This document shows, one piece after another, positions 17,287-28,455 of a stretch of DNA of 64,000 nt; position 1 is the first letter of the stretch; each line of letters begins with the position of its first letter. The stretch comes from Pseudomonas matsuisoli. GTDB taxonomy: Bacteria > Pseudomonadota > Gammaproteobacteria > Pseudomonadales > Pseudomonadaceae. The stretch lies in contig NZ_BMPO01000002.1 in NCBI RefSeq assembly GCF_014647635.1, forward strand, positions 558,001 to 622,000, written 5' to 3'. The notes below the pieces were generated by a model that made no database searches, had not been told where the DNA came from, and worked only from the letters and a program-made list of their open reading frames with translations. The position numbers and the translations under genes are program-made.

Positions 17287-18981
17287 ATGGCTTGGCAAGA
17301 CTATTGTCTGATCGTGGCATTCTTCGCCCTAGTACTGATACCAGCCCCTTGGCTGGGGCGCTTCGTTCACCGCGCGATGGAAGGCGAAAGGACCTGGCTG
17401 AAACCCATCCTCGGCCCAATCGAATACGGCATCTATCGCTGTGCAGGCGTGACACCGGAACGAGAACAAAGCTGGAAACAATACGCAGGCTCCGTATTGG
17501 TGTTTAGCGCCCTTAGCTTACTGACAGTCTTTTCCTTGCTGATTGCCCAAGGCGCTTTGCCACTTAACCCTGAAGGCCTGCCGGGTCTCGAGTGGACGCT
17601 AGCGTTCAACACGGCTGCAAGCTTCATGACCAATACCAATTGGCAGGCGTACAGCGGCGAAGCGTCAATGAGCTACCTGACGCAAATGGCCGGGTTGGCC
17701 GTACAGAATTTTGTCAGCCCAGCGGTGGGATTGGCGGTGATCGTGGCGCTTGCACGGGGCATCACGCGCCGCACGGCAGGGACTATCGGCAATTTCTGGG
17801 TCGACCTCACTCGCGCCGTCCTGTATTGCCTGGTCCCCTTGAGCATGATCTTGGCGTTCTTTCTGATCTGGCAGGGCGTACCCCAATCGCTCGACCCCTA
17901 TGTGCACGCCACGACGCTCGAGGGACAGGAACAAACCATTCCATTGGGGCCGGCGGCGAGTCAGATCGCCATCAAGCAACTCGGCACCAACGGCGGCGGC
18001 TTCTTTGGCGTCAATTCGGCGCACCCGTTCGAGAATCCAACCGTTTGGAGCAACCTTTTCCAGCTGGTCTCCATTCTGTTGATTCCCGCTGCGCTGCTCT
18101 TCACCTTCGGCCACTACGTTAAGGATCTACGTCAGAGCCGTGCGCTGCTGGCCAGCATGCTGGTGGTCTTCGTGATCGGTTTGGGCGCCGCGCTCTACGC
18201 AGAACATGAGCCTGCACCGAGCTACGCCAACCTCCCGATCGAGCAAGCGGGGTCGCTCGAAGGCAAGGAAAGTCGCTTTGGTGTCACCGCTTCGGTGCTA
18301 TGGGCGGCGGCTACAACGGCGGCGTCGAACGGCTCGGTGAATGCCATGCACGATAGCTTGAGTCCGCTAGCCGGCATGGTCGCGATGTTCAACATGATGC
18401 TCAGTGAAGTCATCTTCGGTGGGGTTGGTGCCGGCCTCTACGGGATGCTTCTTTTCGTAATGATCGCGGTGTTCCTGGCCGGCTTGATGATTGGGCGCAC
18501 GCCGGAATACCTGGGGAAAAAACTGGAGGCTCGCGAGGTCCGTCTGCTTGTCGCAACGCTGGTGGTCATGCCGATCGGCGTGCTGGTCTTTTGTGCACTC
18601 GCCGTGAGCTTTGCGAGCCCGGCGTCGGCCATTAGTGCACCTGGGCCGCATGGCTTGAGCCAAGTGCTCTATGCCTACACCTCAGCCACTGCCAACAACG
18701 GCTCGGCCTTCGGCGGGTTCGGCGCTAATACGCCCTACCACAATCTCATGCAGGGCTTGGCGATTCTGCTTGGGCGTTTCGGCTACATCCTGCCCGTGCT
18801 GGCCATCGCCGGAAGCCTGGCCGCCAAAACACGCTCGCCCCTCGGACCGAATAGTTTTCCAACCCACGGCCCGTTATTCGTCACGCTGCTCACACTGACG
18901 ATCCTGCTGGTCGGTGGCCTGACCTTCCTCCCTGCCCTCGCGCTGGGCCCATTGGCTGAACACTTTGCCTCGGCCCTGTAA
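17287..18981 (+). CDS. kdpA: KdpA, potassium-translocating subunit
   Basis: The 564-residue protein is full length and has about ten membrane helices. Selectivity-filter segments of the superfamily of K+ transporters are visible: NTNWQAYSGE, GTNGGGFFGVNSAHPFENP, and TSATANNGSAFGGFGAN. KdpA binds K+ from the periplasm and passes it through the KdpFABC complex in the inner membrane. It lies between kdpF and kdpB with 6 and 12 bp gaps. Confidence 0.97.
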   Translation: MAWQDYCLIVAFFALVLIPAPWLGRFVHRAMEGERTWLKPILGPIEYGIYRCAGVTPEREQSWKQYAGSVLVFSALSLLTVFSLLIAQGALPLNPEGLPGLEWTLAFNTAASFMTNTNWQAYSGEASMSYLTQMAGLAVQNFVSPAVGLAVIVALARGITRRTAGTIGNFWVDLTRAVLYCLVPLSMILAFFLIWQGVPQSLDPYVHATTLEGQEQTIPLGPAASQIAIKQLGTNGGGFFGVNSAHPFENPTVWSNLFQLVSILLIPAALLFTFGHYVKDLRQSRALLASMLVVFVIGLGAALYAEHEPAPSYANLPIEQAGSLEGKESRFGVTASVLWAAATTAASNGSVNAMHDSLSPLAGMVAMFNMMLSEVIFGGVGAGLYGMLLFVMIAVFLAGLMIGRTPEYLGKKLEAREVRLLVATLVVMPIGVLVFCALAVSFASPASAISAPGPHGLSQVLYAYTSATANNGSAFGGFGANTPYHNLMQGLAILLGRFGYILPVLAIAGSLAAKTRSPLGPNSFPTHGPLFVTLLTLTILLVGGLTFLPALALGPLAEHFASAL

Positions 18982-18993
18982 GACGGAGAGACC

Positions 18994-21045
18994 ATGACTA
19001 TTCATACCCCGGCACCCGCACGTGCCAACCCGGTGACTACTCCAGTGTCGCCCACGCCCTGGAAGCCTGCTCTGATCCAGGCGTTCACCAAGCTTGACCC
19101 CCGGCAGCTGGTCCGCTCACCCGTGATGCTGACTGTCGAGCTCACTGCTGTCGTCACAACGGTGTTGTGCGTCGTGCAAAACCCACTGGTAAGTACGGGC
19201 TTTTCAGTCCAAATCGCATTGTGGCTCTGGTTTACAGTCCTGTTTGCCAACTTCGCCGAAGCGCTGGCAGAAGGCAGAGGCAAGGCCCGCGCGGACAGCC
19301 TGAAATCAGGCAGCGAGGGGCTAACGGCCCAGCGCCGAACGGCGACTGGAAGCTATGAATCAGTGCCGGCGAACCAACTACGACGCGGTGATGTGGTGCG
19401 AATAGTTGCAGGCGATTCCATACCCGGCGACGGCGAGGTAATTGAGGGCGTAGCGGCCGTTAACGAGGCGGCAATCACGGGTGAGTCTGCACCGGTAATA
19501 CGCGAATCGGGCGGCGACCGCTCTGCCGTGACCGGCAATACCCAGGTGGTGTCGGACTCATTGATTGTGCGCATCAGCAGCAACCCTGGCGAATCCACAC
19601 TCGACCGGATGATCGCACTCGTCGAAGGCGCTAAGCGTCAAAAAACACCGAACGAAGTGGCGCTGGACATCCTGCTGATCGGCCTGTCGCTCATTTTCCT
19701 GCTGGTCGTCGCGACCCTCCAACCGTTCGCCCGTTATGCCGGTGGTGATCTTCCCATCGTCTACCTGGCCGCACTGTTGGTCACGTTGATACCCACGACC
19801 ATTGGCGGGCTCCTGTCGGCGATCGGCATTGCCGGCATGGATCGCCTCGTGCGGCTCAACGTGATCGCAAAATCCGGTCGTGCTGTGGAAGCCGCGGGTG
19901 ACGTTCATACGCTGCTCCTCGACAAGACCGGTACGATCACGTTCGGTAATCGCCGCTGCAGTGCGCTATTCAAGGCGCCGGGCGTCACGACGCCGGCTCT
20001 TTCGGAAGCCGCAATGCTTGCTTCGCTGGCTGATGACACGCCCGAAGGCAAGTCGATCGTGGAGTACCTGCGCAACCTGCAGCCCATCGAGACGCCGCCA
20101 CGCGAAGCGCTGCATGCCATTCCTTTTAGCGCCGAAACGCGTCTTTCCGGGGTGGACTGGAACGGTCGCCAATACCGGAAAGGTGCCGTTGGTGCAGTCC
20201 TTGCGTGGCTCGACATGTCCCAAGCGCAGATGCCCGACGTTCTGGCTCGGGAAGTCGAGCAAATCTCTCAAAGTGGCGGTACTCCGCTACTCGTTGCCGT
20301 AGACCGTGAGCTACTGGGTGCCATTCACCTCAAGGATGTCGTGAAACCAGGCATTCGCGAACGCTTTGCCGAGCTCCGCCGCATGGGGATACGTACCGTC
20401 ATGGTGACGGGTGACAACCCGCTGACTGCCGCGGCGATCGCTGCTGAAGCTGGCGTGGACGATGTGATCGCAGAAGCGACACCCGAAAAGAAACTGCAGC
20501 GCATCCGAAGTGAGCAGGCCGAAGGAAAGCTCGTAGCGATGTGTGGAGACGGTGCGAACGATGCGCCCGCATTGGCACAGGCCGACGTCGGACTTGCCAT
20601 GAACGACGGTACGCAGGCTGCGCGCGAAGCAGCGAACCTGGTCGACTTGGACTCTGATCCGACCAAACTGCTGGACGTGGTGCAGGTCGGCAAGGAGTTG
20701 CTGGTAACGCGTGGCGCGCTAACGACGTTTTCCGTGGCGAACGATGTCGCTAAATACTTCGCCATCCTGCCTGCACTGTTCGCCGGAATCTATCCGCAGC
20801 TTGGCGCATTGAACCTGATGAACCTGCACAGCCCGCAGAGTGCGATCTTGTCGGCCATCGTCTTCAACGCACTGATCATCGTCGCCTTGATTCCGCTCGC
20901 CTTGCGGGGCGTGAGAGTCCAGGCCTCCGACGCGGCCAGCCTGCTTCGCCGCAACCTGCTGATATATGGATTGGGCGGCCTCATTGCGCCATTCATTGGT
21001 ATCAAACTGATCGACATTCTGTTGGTCGCCTTGGGATTGGTTTGA
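18994..21045 (+). CDS. kdpB: KdpB, P-type ATPase subunit
   Basis: The 683-residue catalytic subunit has the P-type signature [10 protein letters not shown] with phosphorylated Asp at residue 310, the actuator motif TGESAPV and the hinge motif [16 protein letters not shown]. It hydrolyses ATP to drive K+ uptake through KdpA. GGAGAGACC precedes the ATG. The next gene, kdpC, begins right after the stop, so translation is probably coupled. Confidence 0.97.
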   Translation: MTIHTPAPARANPVTTPVSPTPWKPALIQAFTKLDPRQLVRSPVMLTVELTAVVTTVLCVVQNPLVSTGFSVQIALWLWFTVLFANFAEALAEGRGKARADSLKSGSEGLTAQRRTATGSYESVPANQLRRGDVVRIVAGDSIPGDGEVIEGVAAVNEAAITGESAPVIRESGGDRSAVTGNTQVVSDSLIVRISSNPGESTLDRMIALVEGAKRQKTPNEVALDILLIGLSLIFLLVVATLQPFARYAGGDLPIVYLAALLVTLIPTTIGGLLSAIGIAGMDRLVRLNVIAKSGRAVEAAGDVHTLLLDKTGTITFGNRRCSALFKAPGVTTPALSEAAMLASLADDTPEGKSIVEYLRNLQPIETPPREALHAIPFSAETRLSGVDWNGRQYRKGAVGAVLAWLDMSQAQMPDVLAREVEQISQSGGTPLLVAVDRELLGAIHLKDVVKPGIRERFAELRRMGIRTVMVTGDNPLTAAAIAAEAGVDDVIAEATPEKKLQRIRSEQAEGKLVAMCGDGANDAPALAQADVGLAMNDGTQAAREAANLVDLDSDPTKLLDVVQVGKELLVTRGALTTFSVANDVAKYFAILPALFAGIYPQLGALNLMNLHSPQSAILSAIVFNALIIVALIPLALRGVRVQASDAASLLRRNLLIYGLGGLIAPFIGIKLIDILLVALGLV

Positions 21046-21056
21046 GGATGAACGCC

Positions 21057-21647
21057 ATGCACGACACGAACCGCCATAACGGGTTCTCATACCTGCGCCC
21101 TGCCCTCGCGATCATCGTGCTGATGACGCTCATTACCGGCTTTGGCTATCCGGTATTGGTCTCGGCAATAGGTCAGGCATTGTTTCCAGAACAAGCCAAT
21201 GGAAGCCTTATCCGTGACGATCAGGGAGTCGTCCGGGGAAGCATTCTGATAGCGCAACGCTTCGAGGGTGAGGAGTGGTTCCACTCCCGGCCGTCCGCGG
21301 GAGATTTCGCCACCGTCTCCAGCGGGGCAAGCAATATGGCAGCCAGCAATCCAGCACTGGTCGAACGCATCGCTAAGGATGCAGCGCGTCTGAGCGTCGG
21401 CGCCCAAACGCCGGTCCCGTTGGCCCTGGTGACAACCTCAGGTAGTGGGCTGGACCCAGACTTGCCGGTCGCAGCGGTCCAGTTTCAGACCGAACGTGTC
21501 GCCCGCGCACGGAAACTGGCCCCCTCGGTCATCGCGGGAGAAGTCGATCGATTGACGCAACGCTCCCCTATCGGGCCGGATGTGGTTAACGTCCTGCAGC
21601 TCAACCTAGCGATTTCGGCACTGGGCAACGAGGACAACACGCCGTGA
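21057..21647 (+). CDS. kdpC: KdpC subunit of the potassium pump
   Basis: About 196 residues with one N-terminal membrane helix ([21 protein letters not shown] in part) and a periplasmic domain with [20 protein letters not shown] and the C-terminal [10 protein letters not shown]-like motif ([14 protein letters not shown]). It assists KdpB and complex assembly. The ATG at 21057 is preferred because TGAGG lies 9 nt upstream; an ATG at 21048 directly abuts that site. It overlaps the kdpD start by 4 nt. Confidence 0.94.
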   Translation: MHDTNRHNGFSYLRPALAIIVLMTLITGFGYPVLVSAIGQALFPEQANGSLIRDDQGVVRGSILIAQRFEGEEWFHSRPSAGDFATVSSGASNMAASNPALVERIAKDAARLSVGAQTPVPLALVTTSGSGLDPDLPVAAVQFQTERVARARKLAPSVIAGEVDRLTQRSPIGPDVVNVLQLNLAISALGNEDNTP

Positions 21648-24277
21648 ACAGCTCCCGGCGCGCGGATGCCCTGCTTGCGGACCTGCCGCGTGAAGGGCGC
21701 GGCAGGCTAAAGGTGTTTCTCGGCGCCGCTCCCGGAGTTGGCAAGACCTACGCAATGCTCCAAGCGGCGCATCGCCAGCGCGAGTTAGGTGTGGACGTGC
21801 GCGTGGGCGTCGTTGAAACACATGGGCGCAGTGAAACCGCAGCGCTCGTCGCCGGCCTGCCGCAACAACCCGTACGCGCGGTCCCCTACCGAGGACTGCA
21901 GCTCGCCGAACTCGATCTGGACGGGTTGTTGGCTTCGACGCCGCAGCTCGCGCTCGTTGATGAGTTGGCGCATACCAACGCACCGGGCAGCCGACACACC
22001 AAGCGCTGGCAAGACGTTCAGGAGTTGCTGTCCGCAGGCATTGATGTCTATTCGACCATCAACGTCCAGCATCTGGAGAGCTTGAACGACCGTATCCACG
22101 ACATCACTCGCATCAAGGTACGCGAAACGGTTCCAGATTGGGTTATTCAGGACGCCGACGAAATCCTGCTTATCGATCTTCCTCCGCGTGAACTCCTCGA
22201 GCGCCTGCGCGAGGGCAAGGTGTACGTACCCGAACAGGCGCGCGCCGCCATCGATGCGTTCTTCAGCCAGACCAACCTGACGGCGTTGCGTGAACTGGCG
22301 ATGCAGACGGCGGCGGCCCGCGTCGAGGCCGATCTCGACAAGCGTGCCAACCTGCTCGGAGAGCCTTTGCCAGCAGTGCGCGGGCGTTTGCTGGTTGGTA
22401 TCCACGGAGGCAGTTCCGCTGCAGCGTTGGTTCGTCATGCAAGCCGTGTCGCCGAGCGGCGGCATCTACCCTGGTCTGCGGTTCATGTCGATGACGGCCG
22501 CGCCATGGACGAGCCGGCACGGGTAAGGCTCCAAGCCGCGTGCCAATTGGCGGAGCGGCTTGGGGGCGAAGTCGTGACGTTACGTGGCGATCCTGCTCGA
22601 ACGCTGACCGAGCATGCACACGAACGACGTGCGAGTTTGATTCTGATCGCACGCGGAAGGCCCCGTATGTGGTCGTCGCGCACTCTCGCTAACCGCCTGT
22701 TGGCCCACAGCGATGGCCTCGAGGTCAGCATCCTCGACGTTGGCGCGGAGCCGATGCCAAGGCTTCGCTACACGCAGCGTTCAGCGGAGTGGACACACTA
22801 CGTGCTGGCAGCCGCTTCTAGCGCCGGGGCGACCGCGATAGCGATGCTGTTATCCAAAGTCCTTGAGCTGCCGAATGTCTCGCTCGTCTTTCTCTCTGCA
22901 GTATTGACCGTCGCCGTTTGCAGTAGCCTTGGCCCTGCGTTGGCGTGCGCCGCCCTTTCCTTTCTCGCCTACAACTGGTTCTTCATCGAGCCGACCTACT
23001 CGTTCACGATCAACCGCGAGCAGGATGTCCTGTCACTGTTCTTCTTCCTGTTCATGGCGACGCTGACGGGAAACCTGGCTTCGCGCTTGCGCCGGCAATT
23101 GAAAAGTTTGCGCGAGACGCAGAGCGAAACGGTGGCGGTTCTTGAGTTCTCCAGGCGCTTGACCGCCGCCACGGACAAAGCGGCCATTCTTAGCAGTGCA
23201 AAGCAATACCTGGAAGAGCGGCAGCCGCTAAGCACGCTGGTCATGACGCGCCATAAAAGCGGTAACTGGCACATCGAAGATGGCGGAGACCTGCGTCTTT
23301 CCGAGCAGGACCGCGCCGCTGCCGATTGGGCCTGGAAACACGAAGAGCCCGCCGGATTGGGCACCGATACGCTCCCAAACTGTAGCTGGCTGTGGATTCC
23401 GCTTTTGGGGGACGAAGGAACACTCGCGATCCTGGGTGCGAGGGGGAGTACCGAAGATCACATTCCACCCGACCTGAACCGGCTGTTGAAGTCGCTTGCA
23501 CAACCACTGGGACAGGCATTGGCACGAGCCCGCCTCGCCGAAGATCTCGAGGCTGCACGTCTGCATGGCGAGACCGAACAGCTTCGCAGCGCATTGCTGG
23601 CGTCCGTCTCACATGATCTGCGGACGCCGCTAACCGCGATGCGCGGCTCGATCGACAGCCTCCTGACATTGGGCAACGCCATCTCGGAAGATGACCGAAC
23701 CGAGCTGTTGGAAGGCACACGAAACGAGGCGGAACGACTCGACCGCTACATCCAGAATCTCCTCGACATGACCCGACTTGGACATGGCGGTCTCAAGCTC
23801 GCAAGAGATTGGGCAGCTCCCGGCGATATCGTCAGTAGCGCCCTGACGCGCTTGCGGTCGGTTCTCACTGGCCTGACGGTGAAATGCGACATTGCGGATA
23901 GCGTGCCTTTGATACACGTCCATGCGGCGTTGATTGAACAAGCACTCGTCAACGTTCTAGAGAACGCTGCTCGGTTCTCGCCTAGTCTCGGCGTGATATC
24001 GATCAATGTCGCGCAGGAGGGAAACGAGCTCTGCTTTGCAGTAACGGACCAGGGCCCTGGGATCCCACCCCAGGAGCGTAAGGACGTATTCGATATGTTC
24101 TACACCGCAGCGCGTGGTGATCGAGGCGGAAAAGGGACAGGCTTAGGCTTGGCCATTTGCCAAGGAATGTTAGGCGCGCATGGTGGCCGTGTTGCCGTTT
24201 CCGACGGCCCAGATGCGCGTGGAACGACTATCTCGATGTACTTGCCAATATCCCCTCAACCCGCGCAGGACGACTGA
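21644..24277 (+). CDS. kdpD: KdpD, turgor/K+-sensing histidine kinase
   Basis: The 877-residue kinase has the KdpD domain with Walker [10 protein letters not shown] and [14 protein letters not shown], a universal-stress-like domain, four tightly spaced membrane helices (about 380-480), a GAF-like region and a HisKA/HATPase core. The phosphoacceptor is H657 in [10 protein letters not shown]. It starts with GTG inside the end of kdpC. KdpD phosphorylates KdpE when K+ is scarce and also has phosphatase activity; c-di-AMP binding is known only in some Gram-positive forms. Confidence 0.96.
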   Translation: MNSSRRADALLADLPREGRGRLKVFLGAAPGVGKTYAMLQAAHRQRELGVDVRVGVVETHGRSETAALVAGLPQQPVRAVPYRGLQLAELDLDGLLASTPQLALVDELAHTNAPGSRHTKRWQDVQELLSAGIDVYSTINVQHLESLNDRIHDITRIKVRETVPDWVIQDADEILLIDLPPRELLERLREGKVYVPEQARAAIDAFFSQTNLTALRELAMQTAAARVEADLDKRANLLGEPLPAVRGRLLVGIHGGSSAAALVRHASRVAERRHLPWSAVHVDDGRAMDEPARVRLQAACQLAERLGGEVVTLRGDPARTLTEHAHERRASLILIARGRPRMWSSRTLANRLLAHSDGLEVSILDVGAEPMPRLRYTQRSAEWTHYVLAAASSAGATAIAMLLSKVLELPNVSLVFLSAVLTVAVCSSLGPALACAALSFLAYNWFFIEPTYSFTINREQDVLSLFFFLFMATLTGNLASRLRRQLKSLRETQSETVAVLEFSRRLTAATDKAAILSSAKQYLEERQPLSTLVMTRHKSGNWHIEDGGDLRLSEQDRAAADWAWKHEEPAGLGTDTLPNCSWLWIPLLGDEGTLAILGARGSTEDHIPPDLNRLLKSLAQPLGQALARARLAEDLEAARLHGETEQLRSALLASVSHDLRTPLTAMRGSIDSLLTLGNAISEDDRTELLEGTRNEAERLDRYIQNLLDMTRLGHGGLKLARDWAAPGDIVSSALTRLRSVLTGLTVKCDIADSVPLIHVHAALIEQALVNVLENAARFSPSLGVISINVAQEGNELCFAVTDQGPGIPPQERKDVFDMFYTAARGDRGGKGTGLGLAICQGMLGAHGGRVAVSDGPDARGTTISMYLPISPQPAQDD

Positions 24278-24278
24278 G

Positions 24279-24980
24279 ATGAGCCATGTGCCGCGAGCGC
24301 GAATACTTGTGGTCGACGACGAAAACCAAATCCGTAAGCTGCTCAGGATCAGCCTGGCGACACAGGGCTACCAAATCGTCGAAGCGGCAAATGGCGCTGA
24401 AGGTATTGCAGCCGCTGCTAACTACACGCCTGACCTGGTGATACTGGATCTCGGGCTGCCGGATATGGATGGGCAAGACGTGTTGCAGGAACTCCGGTCG
24501 TGGAGTAACGCACCGGTTTTGATGCTATCCGTTCGAAGTGGCGAGGATACCAAGGTCGCAGCGCTCGACCTCGGCGCCAATGACTTCGTGACGAAACCGT
24601 TCGGTATCCAAGAGCTACTTGCACGCGTACGCGTATTACTGCGCGCGTCCCACGCAAATCGAGGCGCCGATCCGACGATTGAGCGGGGCCCACTGCGGAT
24701 CCAGCTGGCTAAGCGCCAAGTCAGGCTGGCCGGTGAAGAAATCAACCTGACGCGTAAAGAGTATGGAGTACTCGCCCTGCTCGCCCAACACCAAGGCCGC
24801 ATCGTGACACAGCAGCAATTGCTGCGAAGCGTTTGGGGGGCGTCTCATGCCCACGATAACCATTACCTCCGGATCGTCGTGGGACGCCTGAGACAAAAAC
24901 TCGGCGACCCACCGACAGAGCCGACCTTCATCAAGACCGAGGCAGGTGTGGGTTATCGATTACTCGACGCAGAGCCATGA
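24279..24980 (+). CDS. kdpE: KdpE, OmpR-type response regulator
   Basis: The 233-residue product has a receiver domain (VVDDE, phosphoacceptor D57 in VILDLGLPDMDG, Lys in DFVTKPFG) and a C-terminal OmpR-type winged helix (LTRKEYGVLALLAQHQGRIV, SVWGASHAHDNHYLRI). The ATG follows the kdpD stop by one base. It activates kdpFABC, probably through the T-rich site upstream of kdpF. It ends the operon; no clear terminator follows. Confidence 0.96.
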   Translation: MSHVPRARILVVDDENQIRKLLRISLATQGYQIVEAANGAEGIAAAANYTPDLVILDLGLPDMDGQDVLQELRSWSNAPVLMLSVRSGEDTKVAALDLGANDFVTKPFGIQELLARVRVLLRASHANRGADPTIERGPLRIQLAKRQVRLAGEEINLTRKEYGVLALLAQHQGRIVTQQQLLRSVWGASHAHDNHYLRIVVGRLRQKLGDPPTEPTFIKTEAGVGYRLLDAEP

Positions 24981-25487
24981 ATCAAAGCGTCGTCCATGTC
25001 CATCTGTGCCCGTGCGGACTCTCTTCCAAGCAAGCTCAGCGACTCGAACGATTGGCCTTACGAATGAGCAGATGCTGTCCAAAACGCTCCGATCGACGTT
25101 GGGCTCAAGCATCTCTGGAACGATCCCGTTCTGCTCGCCCGCCGCGCTGACACACAAATGACTCAATTTGATGGAATGCTCGTCCTAGAGAGGTTGCGTT
25201 AACGCTGCTCATGGACGATCCTGTCGCGGTGCTAGTCATCTGGACCAACAACTCGGTGACAATATAAGGCAGGAAATAGCAGGGCATTCGTTAAGCAATG
25301 CCGTTATGTCAGTAACCGTCAAACCGCCGTATCGATTGCGTGTTTTTTGAAGCCCGTAATCACCTTCAAACCGCGCCAGCAGTAGTACCGGGTACCGCCG
25401 CTGGGCAAACAACACAGAACACCTGTTCCTGACAAGGAAGGACGACTATTCGACTGTAGCCTGCATCGCGCATGGCTACCGGGATCG
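24981..25487. other. Gene-less interval after kdpE
   Basis: About 500 bp with no frame that looks real, no tRNA and no strong hairpin. It separates the kdp operon from the lone glycosyltransferase gene and must hold that gene's promoter. Base composition is a little lower in GC than the kdp genes. Confidence 0.45.
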
Positions 25488-26312
25488 ATGCTCGTGTTTA
25501 CCTATGTAAGGTCAGCTGTGCCTATCTCAAACGAAAAATCCGTCGACACCTCGATTCAGCGCCTATGCCTGCTGGACAGCGAACAGATCGTACCGCTGTT
25601 CGAAGAACTATCCACCGTCTCCGCACCGACGACTGTAGGTTTTCTCAACCAACACGCCTACAACCTTGCACAAAAGCACCCGTGCTTTCGCAGCAGCCTT
25701 CTCGAGATGCGATACCTTCTTCGGGACGGGATAGGGCTGAAGCTGGCATGCAGAATCAACCGCTGCGACCCTAAATCCAATCTCAACGGTACCGACCTGA
25801 TTCCCAGGCTAATTGCCCACTTGAGCGACGATGCTGGCCGGAACTGCCAGTTCTTTTCCATAGGCACGCAAGACCCTTGGCTGACCGTAGGTTCGCAAAG
25901 ACTCTACGGTGATCAGCCGTTTCAGGCGGTCCATGGATTTCTGGATGACGAAGAATATCTTCAGTTCGTGAAGCGTCACCACAAGCCCGGTACGCTGGCT
26001 GTGTTAGTGCTTGCCCTGGGCATGCCGCGGCAGGAACATTTGGCCGCCTACCTTTCTCGGCGACTAGACATACCCTGCCTCATCATTTGCGGTGGCGCGA
26101 TTATCGATCTTTCGGCGCAGCGTTTCCCGCGCACGCCTAAGCTTTTGCGGCAATGTGGCCTGGAATGGGCATTTCGACTTTTTCTGGAGCCACGCCGTTT
26201 GTTCGCACGCTACGTGTTCGGTATTCCACTGTTCTTCTTCTACGTCCTGCGAAACCGATTCCATTGGGCGATGGCCAAGGATCAAGCCTGGACGAATGAT
26301 GGAAGCGATTGA
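25488..26312 (+). CDS. WecG/TagA/CpsF-family glycosyltransferase
   Basis: The 274-residue product matches the GT26 family by several motifs: RDGIGLKLACRI, GTDLIPRL, GMPRQEHLA, GGAIIDLSAQRFPRTP and LEWAFRLFLEPRRLFARY. The family transfers N-acetylmannosamine, N-acetylmannosaminuronate or related sugars to lipid-linked acceptors in exopolysaccharide, enterobacterial common antigen or teichoic acid synthesis. The start is uncertain; a GTG at 25518 is an alternative. No other polysaccharide gene is nearby, so it is an orphan. Confidence 0.88.
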   Translation: MLVFTYVRSAVPISNEKSVDTSIQRLCLLDSEQIVPLFEELSTVSAPTTVGFLNQHAYNLAQKHPCFRSSLLEMRYLLRDGIGLKLACRINRCDPKSNLNGTDLIPRLIAHLSDDAGRNCQFFSIGTQDPWLTVGSQRLYGDQPFQAVHGFLDDEEYLQFVKRHHKPGTLAVLVLALGMPRQEHLAAYLSRRLDIPCLIICGGAIIDLSAQRFPRTPKLLRQCGLEWAFRLFLEPRRLFARYVFGIPLFFFYVLRNRFHWAMAKDQAWTNDGSD

Positions 26313-26369
26313 GCGAGTCTCGATCTGCACCTTCCCACGCGTAATCGGGCACGCCATGCATGCCGGGTA

Positions 26370-26798
26370 TCAATGGCCAATCTCGCGGTCCGTATCGAAC
26401 CGGTTGCGAGCGGAACGAAACGCCTCAGAGTTGTCGAGGAGCCAGGTCCATAGCGGCACCATGCGCGCGAGGAAACTCTTGCCCAGCGCGGTTAGCCGGT
26501 ACTCCACGCGCGGTGGCACTTCTCGATAGTCCATACGTGAAACGAGCCCATCCCGCTCCAACTGCCGCAGGCTGCGGGTCAGCATGCGCTGGGTGACACC
26601 GTCCAGCCGCCGAGCCAGCTCGGCATGGCGAAGCGTGCCGGCGACGCCAAGCGCATGAACGATACCGAGCGACCAGCGATTGCCGGCGTGGGTGAGCACT
26701 TCACGTTTGAGGTGATCATCATCCGCGCTGAGCGCGTCACAGACGGCCTGCGAGACGCGAATGATCTCATCTTCGCTTAGGGTTTCATGCGGTATCAC
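26370..26798 (-). CDS. HxlR-family transcriptional regulator
   Basis: The 142-residue product has the HxlR winged helix: NRWSLGIVHALG, LRHAELARRLDGVTQRMLTRSLR in part, and LERDGLVSRMDYREVPPRVEYRLTALG in part. The start is a GTG with AAGG about 8 nt upstream. It is divergent from an NmrA-like gene 77 bp away, and regulators of this type commonly control such a divergent redox gene in response to electrophiles or quinones. Confidence 0.9.
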   Translation of the reverse strand: MIPHETLSEDEIIRVSQAVCDALSADDDHLKREVLTHAGNRWSLGIVHALGVAGTLRHAELARRLDGVTQRMLTRSLRQLERDGLVSRMDYREVPPRVEYRLTALGKSFLARMVPLWTWLLDNSEAFRSARNRFDTDREIGH

Positions 26799-26875
26799 GA
26801 ATGTGCCTTCTTCAGAATGAACGCCAAGGATGACACGATAAAAACGTCAACGCAGATCATTCAAGGGAGACCGCA

Positions 26876-27847
26876 ATGCATGCCCTACCCGCTCATCAAA
26901 CACGTTCGATACTGGTGCTCGGTGCCGGCGAGCTCGGCATGGCCGTCATCAAGGCCCTCGCCGATCACAGGGATTTACGCGTAACGGTTGCGCTGAGGCG
27001 AACCGATGACACGGCCCCCTCGGCGCGAAAAAAACAGACCGTCGAAACCATCGACTCCTTGGGCGTCGAGATCGTCTACGTCGATACCAAAGCCGACTCG
27101 GTGGCGAAGCTTGCGCAACTGTTCAGCGGCTTCGACATGCTCATCAGTTGCCTAGGCTTCGCATCCGGGGCGGGGACGCAACTCAAACTTACCCACGCCG
27201 TCTTACAGTCGGACCTGAAACGCTACATCCCTTGGCAATTCGGCGTGGACTACGACGCCATCGGTCGCGGCAGCCCGCAAAATCTGTTCGACGAGCAATT
27301 GGACGTGCGCGACGTACTCAGAGGCCAAACCCGTATTCAGTGGCAGATCGTTTCCACCGGGATGTTCACGAGCTTCTTGTTCGAGCCGGCGTTCGGGGTC
27401 GTCGATCTTCGCAATCGAGTCGTTCGCGCCCTGGGAAGCTGGGATACCGCCGTGACGGTGACGACGCCCGAAGACATTGGCCGATTGACCGCTCAAATAG
27501 CGTCCGAACCGCCTTCGGAAAACCCAATCATCTTTTGCGCGGGCGACACGCTGAGCTACGGACAGCTTGCCGATCTCGTGGAGCATCTAATGGGATCGCC
27601 CATGCGGCGGGAAGAATGGACGTTAGCGACACTCAGGGCCGATCTCGCAGCAAACCCCGACGACACGATGCGCAAGTATCGGGCGGTGTTCGCCGAGGGC
27701 AAGGGCGTCTCCTGGGACAAAAAACGCACCTACAATGCTACGCGAGGCATCCCTGTGACCACGGTTGCGCAATGGATCGAACGCCATCTCGCGCCGTCTG
27801 CCGCCCAGCACGGCAAGCGCGGTCAATCGGGCAGCCGCCGCCCGTAG
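26876..27847 (+). CDS. NmrA-like NAD(P)-binding oxidoreductase
   Basis: The 323-residue product starts with a Rossmann nucleotide motif (ILVLGAGELGMAVIKALA) and continues with the NmrA/isoflavone-reductase pattern (LISCLGFASG, RYIPWQFGVDYDAIG, STGMFTSFL). Such proteins reduce aromatic alcohols or quinones or act as redox sensors. GGGAG lies 8 nt before the ATG. It is divergent from the hxlR gene and followed by a carboxymuconolactone decarboxylase-like gene that may share the transcript. Confidence 0.85.
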   Translation: MHALPAHQTRSILVLGAGELGMAVIKALADHRDLRVTVALRRTDDTAPSARKKQTVETIDSLGVEIVYVDTKADSVAKLAQLFSGFDMLISCLGFASGAGTQLKLTHAVLQSDLKRYIPWQFGVDYDAIGRGSPQNLFDEQLDVRDVLRGQTRIQWQIVSTGMFTSFLFEPAFGVVDLRNRVVRALGSWDTAVTVTTPEDIGRLTAQIASEPPSENPIIFCAGDTLSYGQLADLVEHLMGSPMRREEWTLATLRADLAANPDDTMRKYRAVFAEGKGVSWDKKRTYNATRGIPVTTVAQWIERHLAPSAAQHGKRGQSGSRRP

Positions 27848-27954
27848 ATGGCCTAGTCACTCACTCATTTTTTGGCCCTGGGGCTTGGGACATGCCGACG
27901 CTAGAGTTCATGTACACCATGCGATTCAACTCTACCCTTAAAGGAAATCAGGCC

Positions 27955-28434
27955 ATGTCCCAACGTCTCGACTATTTCGCGCTTTCGCCGGATGCCGCCA
28001 GCAAATACATCGAACTCACGCAACTGTTGAACAGGAAGCCGTTCCTCGCCGAGGTAGGGCACCTCGTCACCCTTCGGGCCTCACAAATCAATGGCTGCGC
28101 CTTTTGCGTGGACATGCACGTGAAAGAGGCGAAGATTCACGGGGAACGGGAATTGCGCCTTCACCATGTCACCGTGTGGCGCGAATCGACGTTGTTTTCG
28201 CCCCGCGAGCGCGCCGCACTGGAATGGACGGAAGCACTGACGCGGCTTGCAGCTCACGGGGTGTCGGACGAAACCTATAACAACGTGCGTGCACATTTGT
28301 CGGACGCAGAATTGTCAGACCTGTCCTTCATGGTGATTTCAATCAACGGCTGGAATCGACTGAGTGTCGCCTTCCAGGCGGTGCCGGGTTCAGCGGACAA
28401 GCTTTACGGACTCGACAAGGCCGATCTTCATTGA
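27955..28434 (+). CDS. Carboxymuconolactone decarboxylase/AhpD-like protein
   Basis: The 159-residue protein has the AhpD-type CxxC motif in INGCAFCVDMHVKEA followed by a His, and LFSPRERAALEWTEALT. These are the redox residues of the AhpD branch, so thiol peroxidase activity is more likely than decarboxylation. The frame is open far upstream but that part overlaps the NmrA gene; the ATG at 27955 has AAGGA 10 nt upstream. It lies 107 bp after the NmrA-like gene. Confidence 0.88.
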   Translation: MSQRLDYFALSPDAASKYIELTQLLNRKPFLAEVGHLVTLRASQINGCAFCVDMHVKEAKIHGERELRLHHVTVWRESTLFSPRERAALEWTEALTRLAAHGVSDETYNNVRAHLSDAELSDLSFMVISINGWNRLSVAFQAVPGSADKLYGLDKADLH

Positions 28435-28455
28435 GCGGCCGCTTGGGATAGGCAT

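Noticed and set aside
27148-27954. Long N-terminal extension of the carboxymuconolactone decarboxylase-like gene
   Set aside because: It overlaps the NmrA-like gene in another frame and has no similarity; the ATG at 27955 has a good ribosome site.
28434-28443. Palindrome AGCGGCCGCT between convergent genes
   Set aside because: Ten bases with no loop; expected by chance in this composition.
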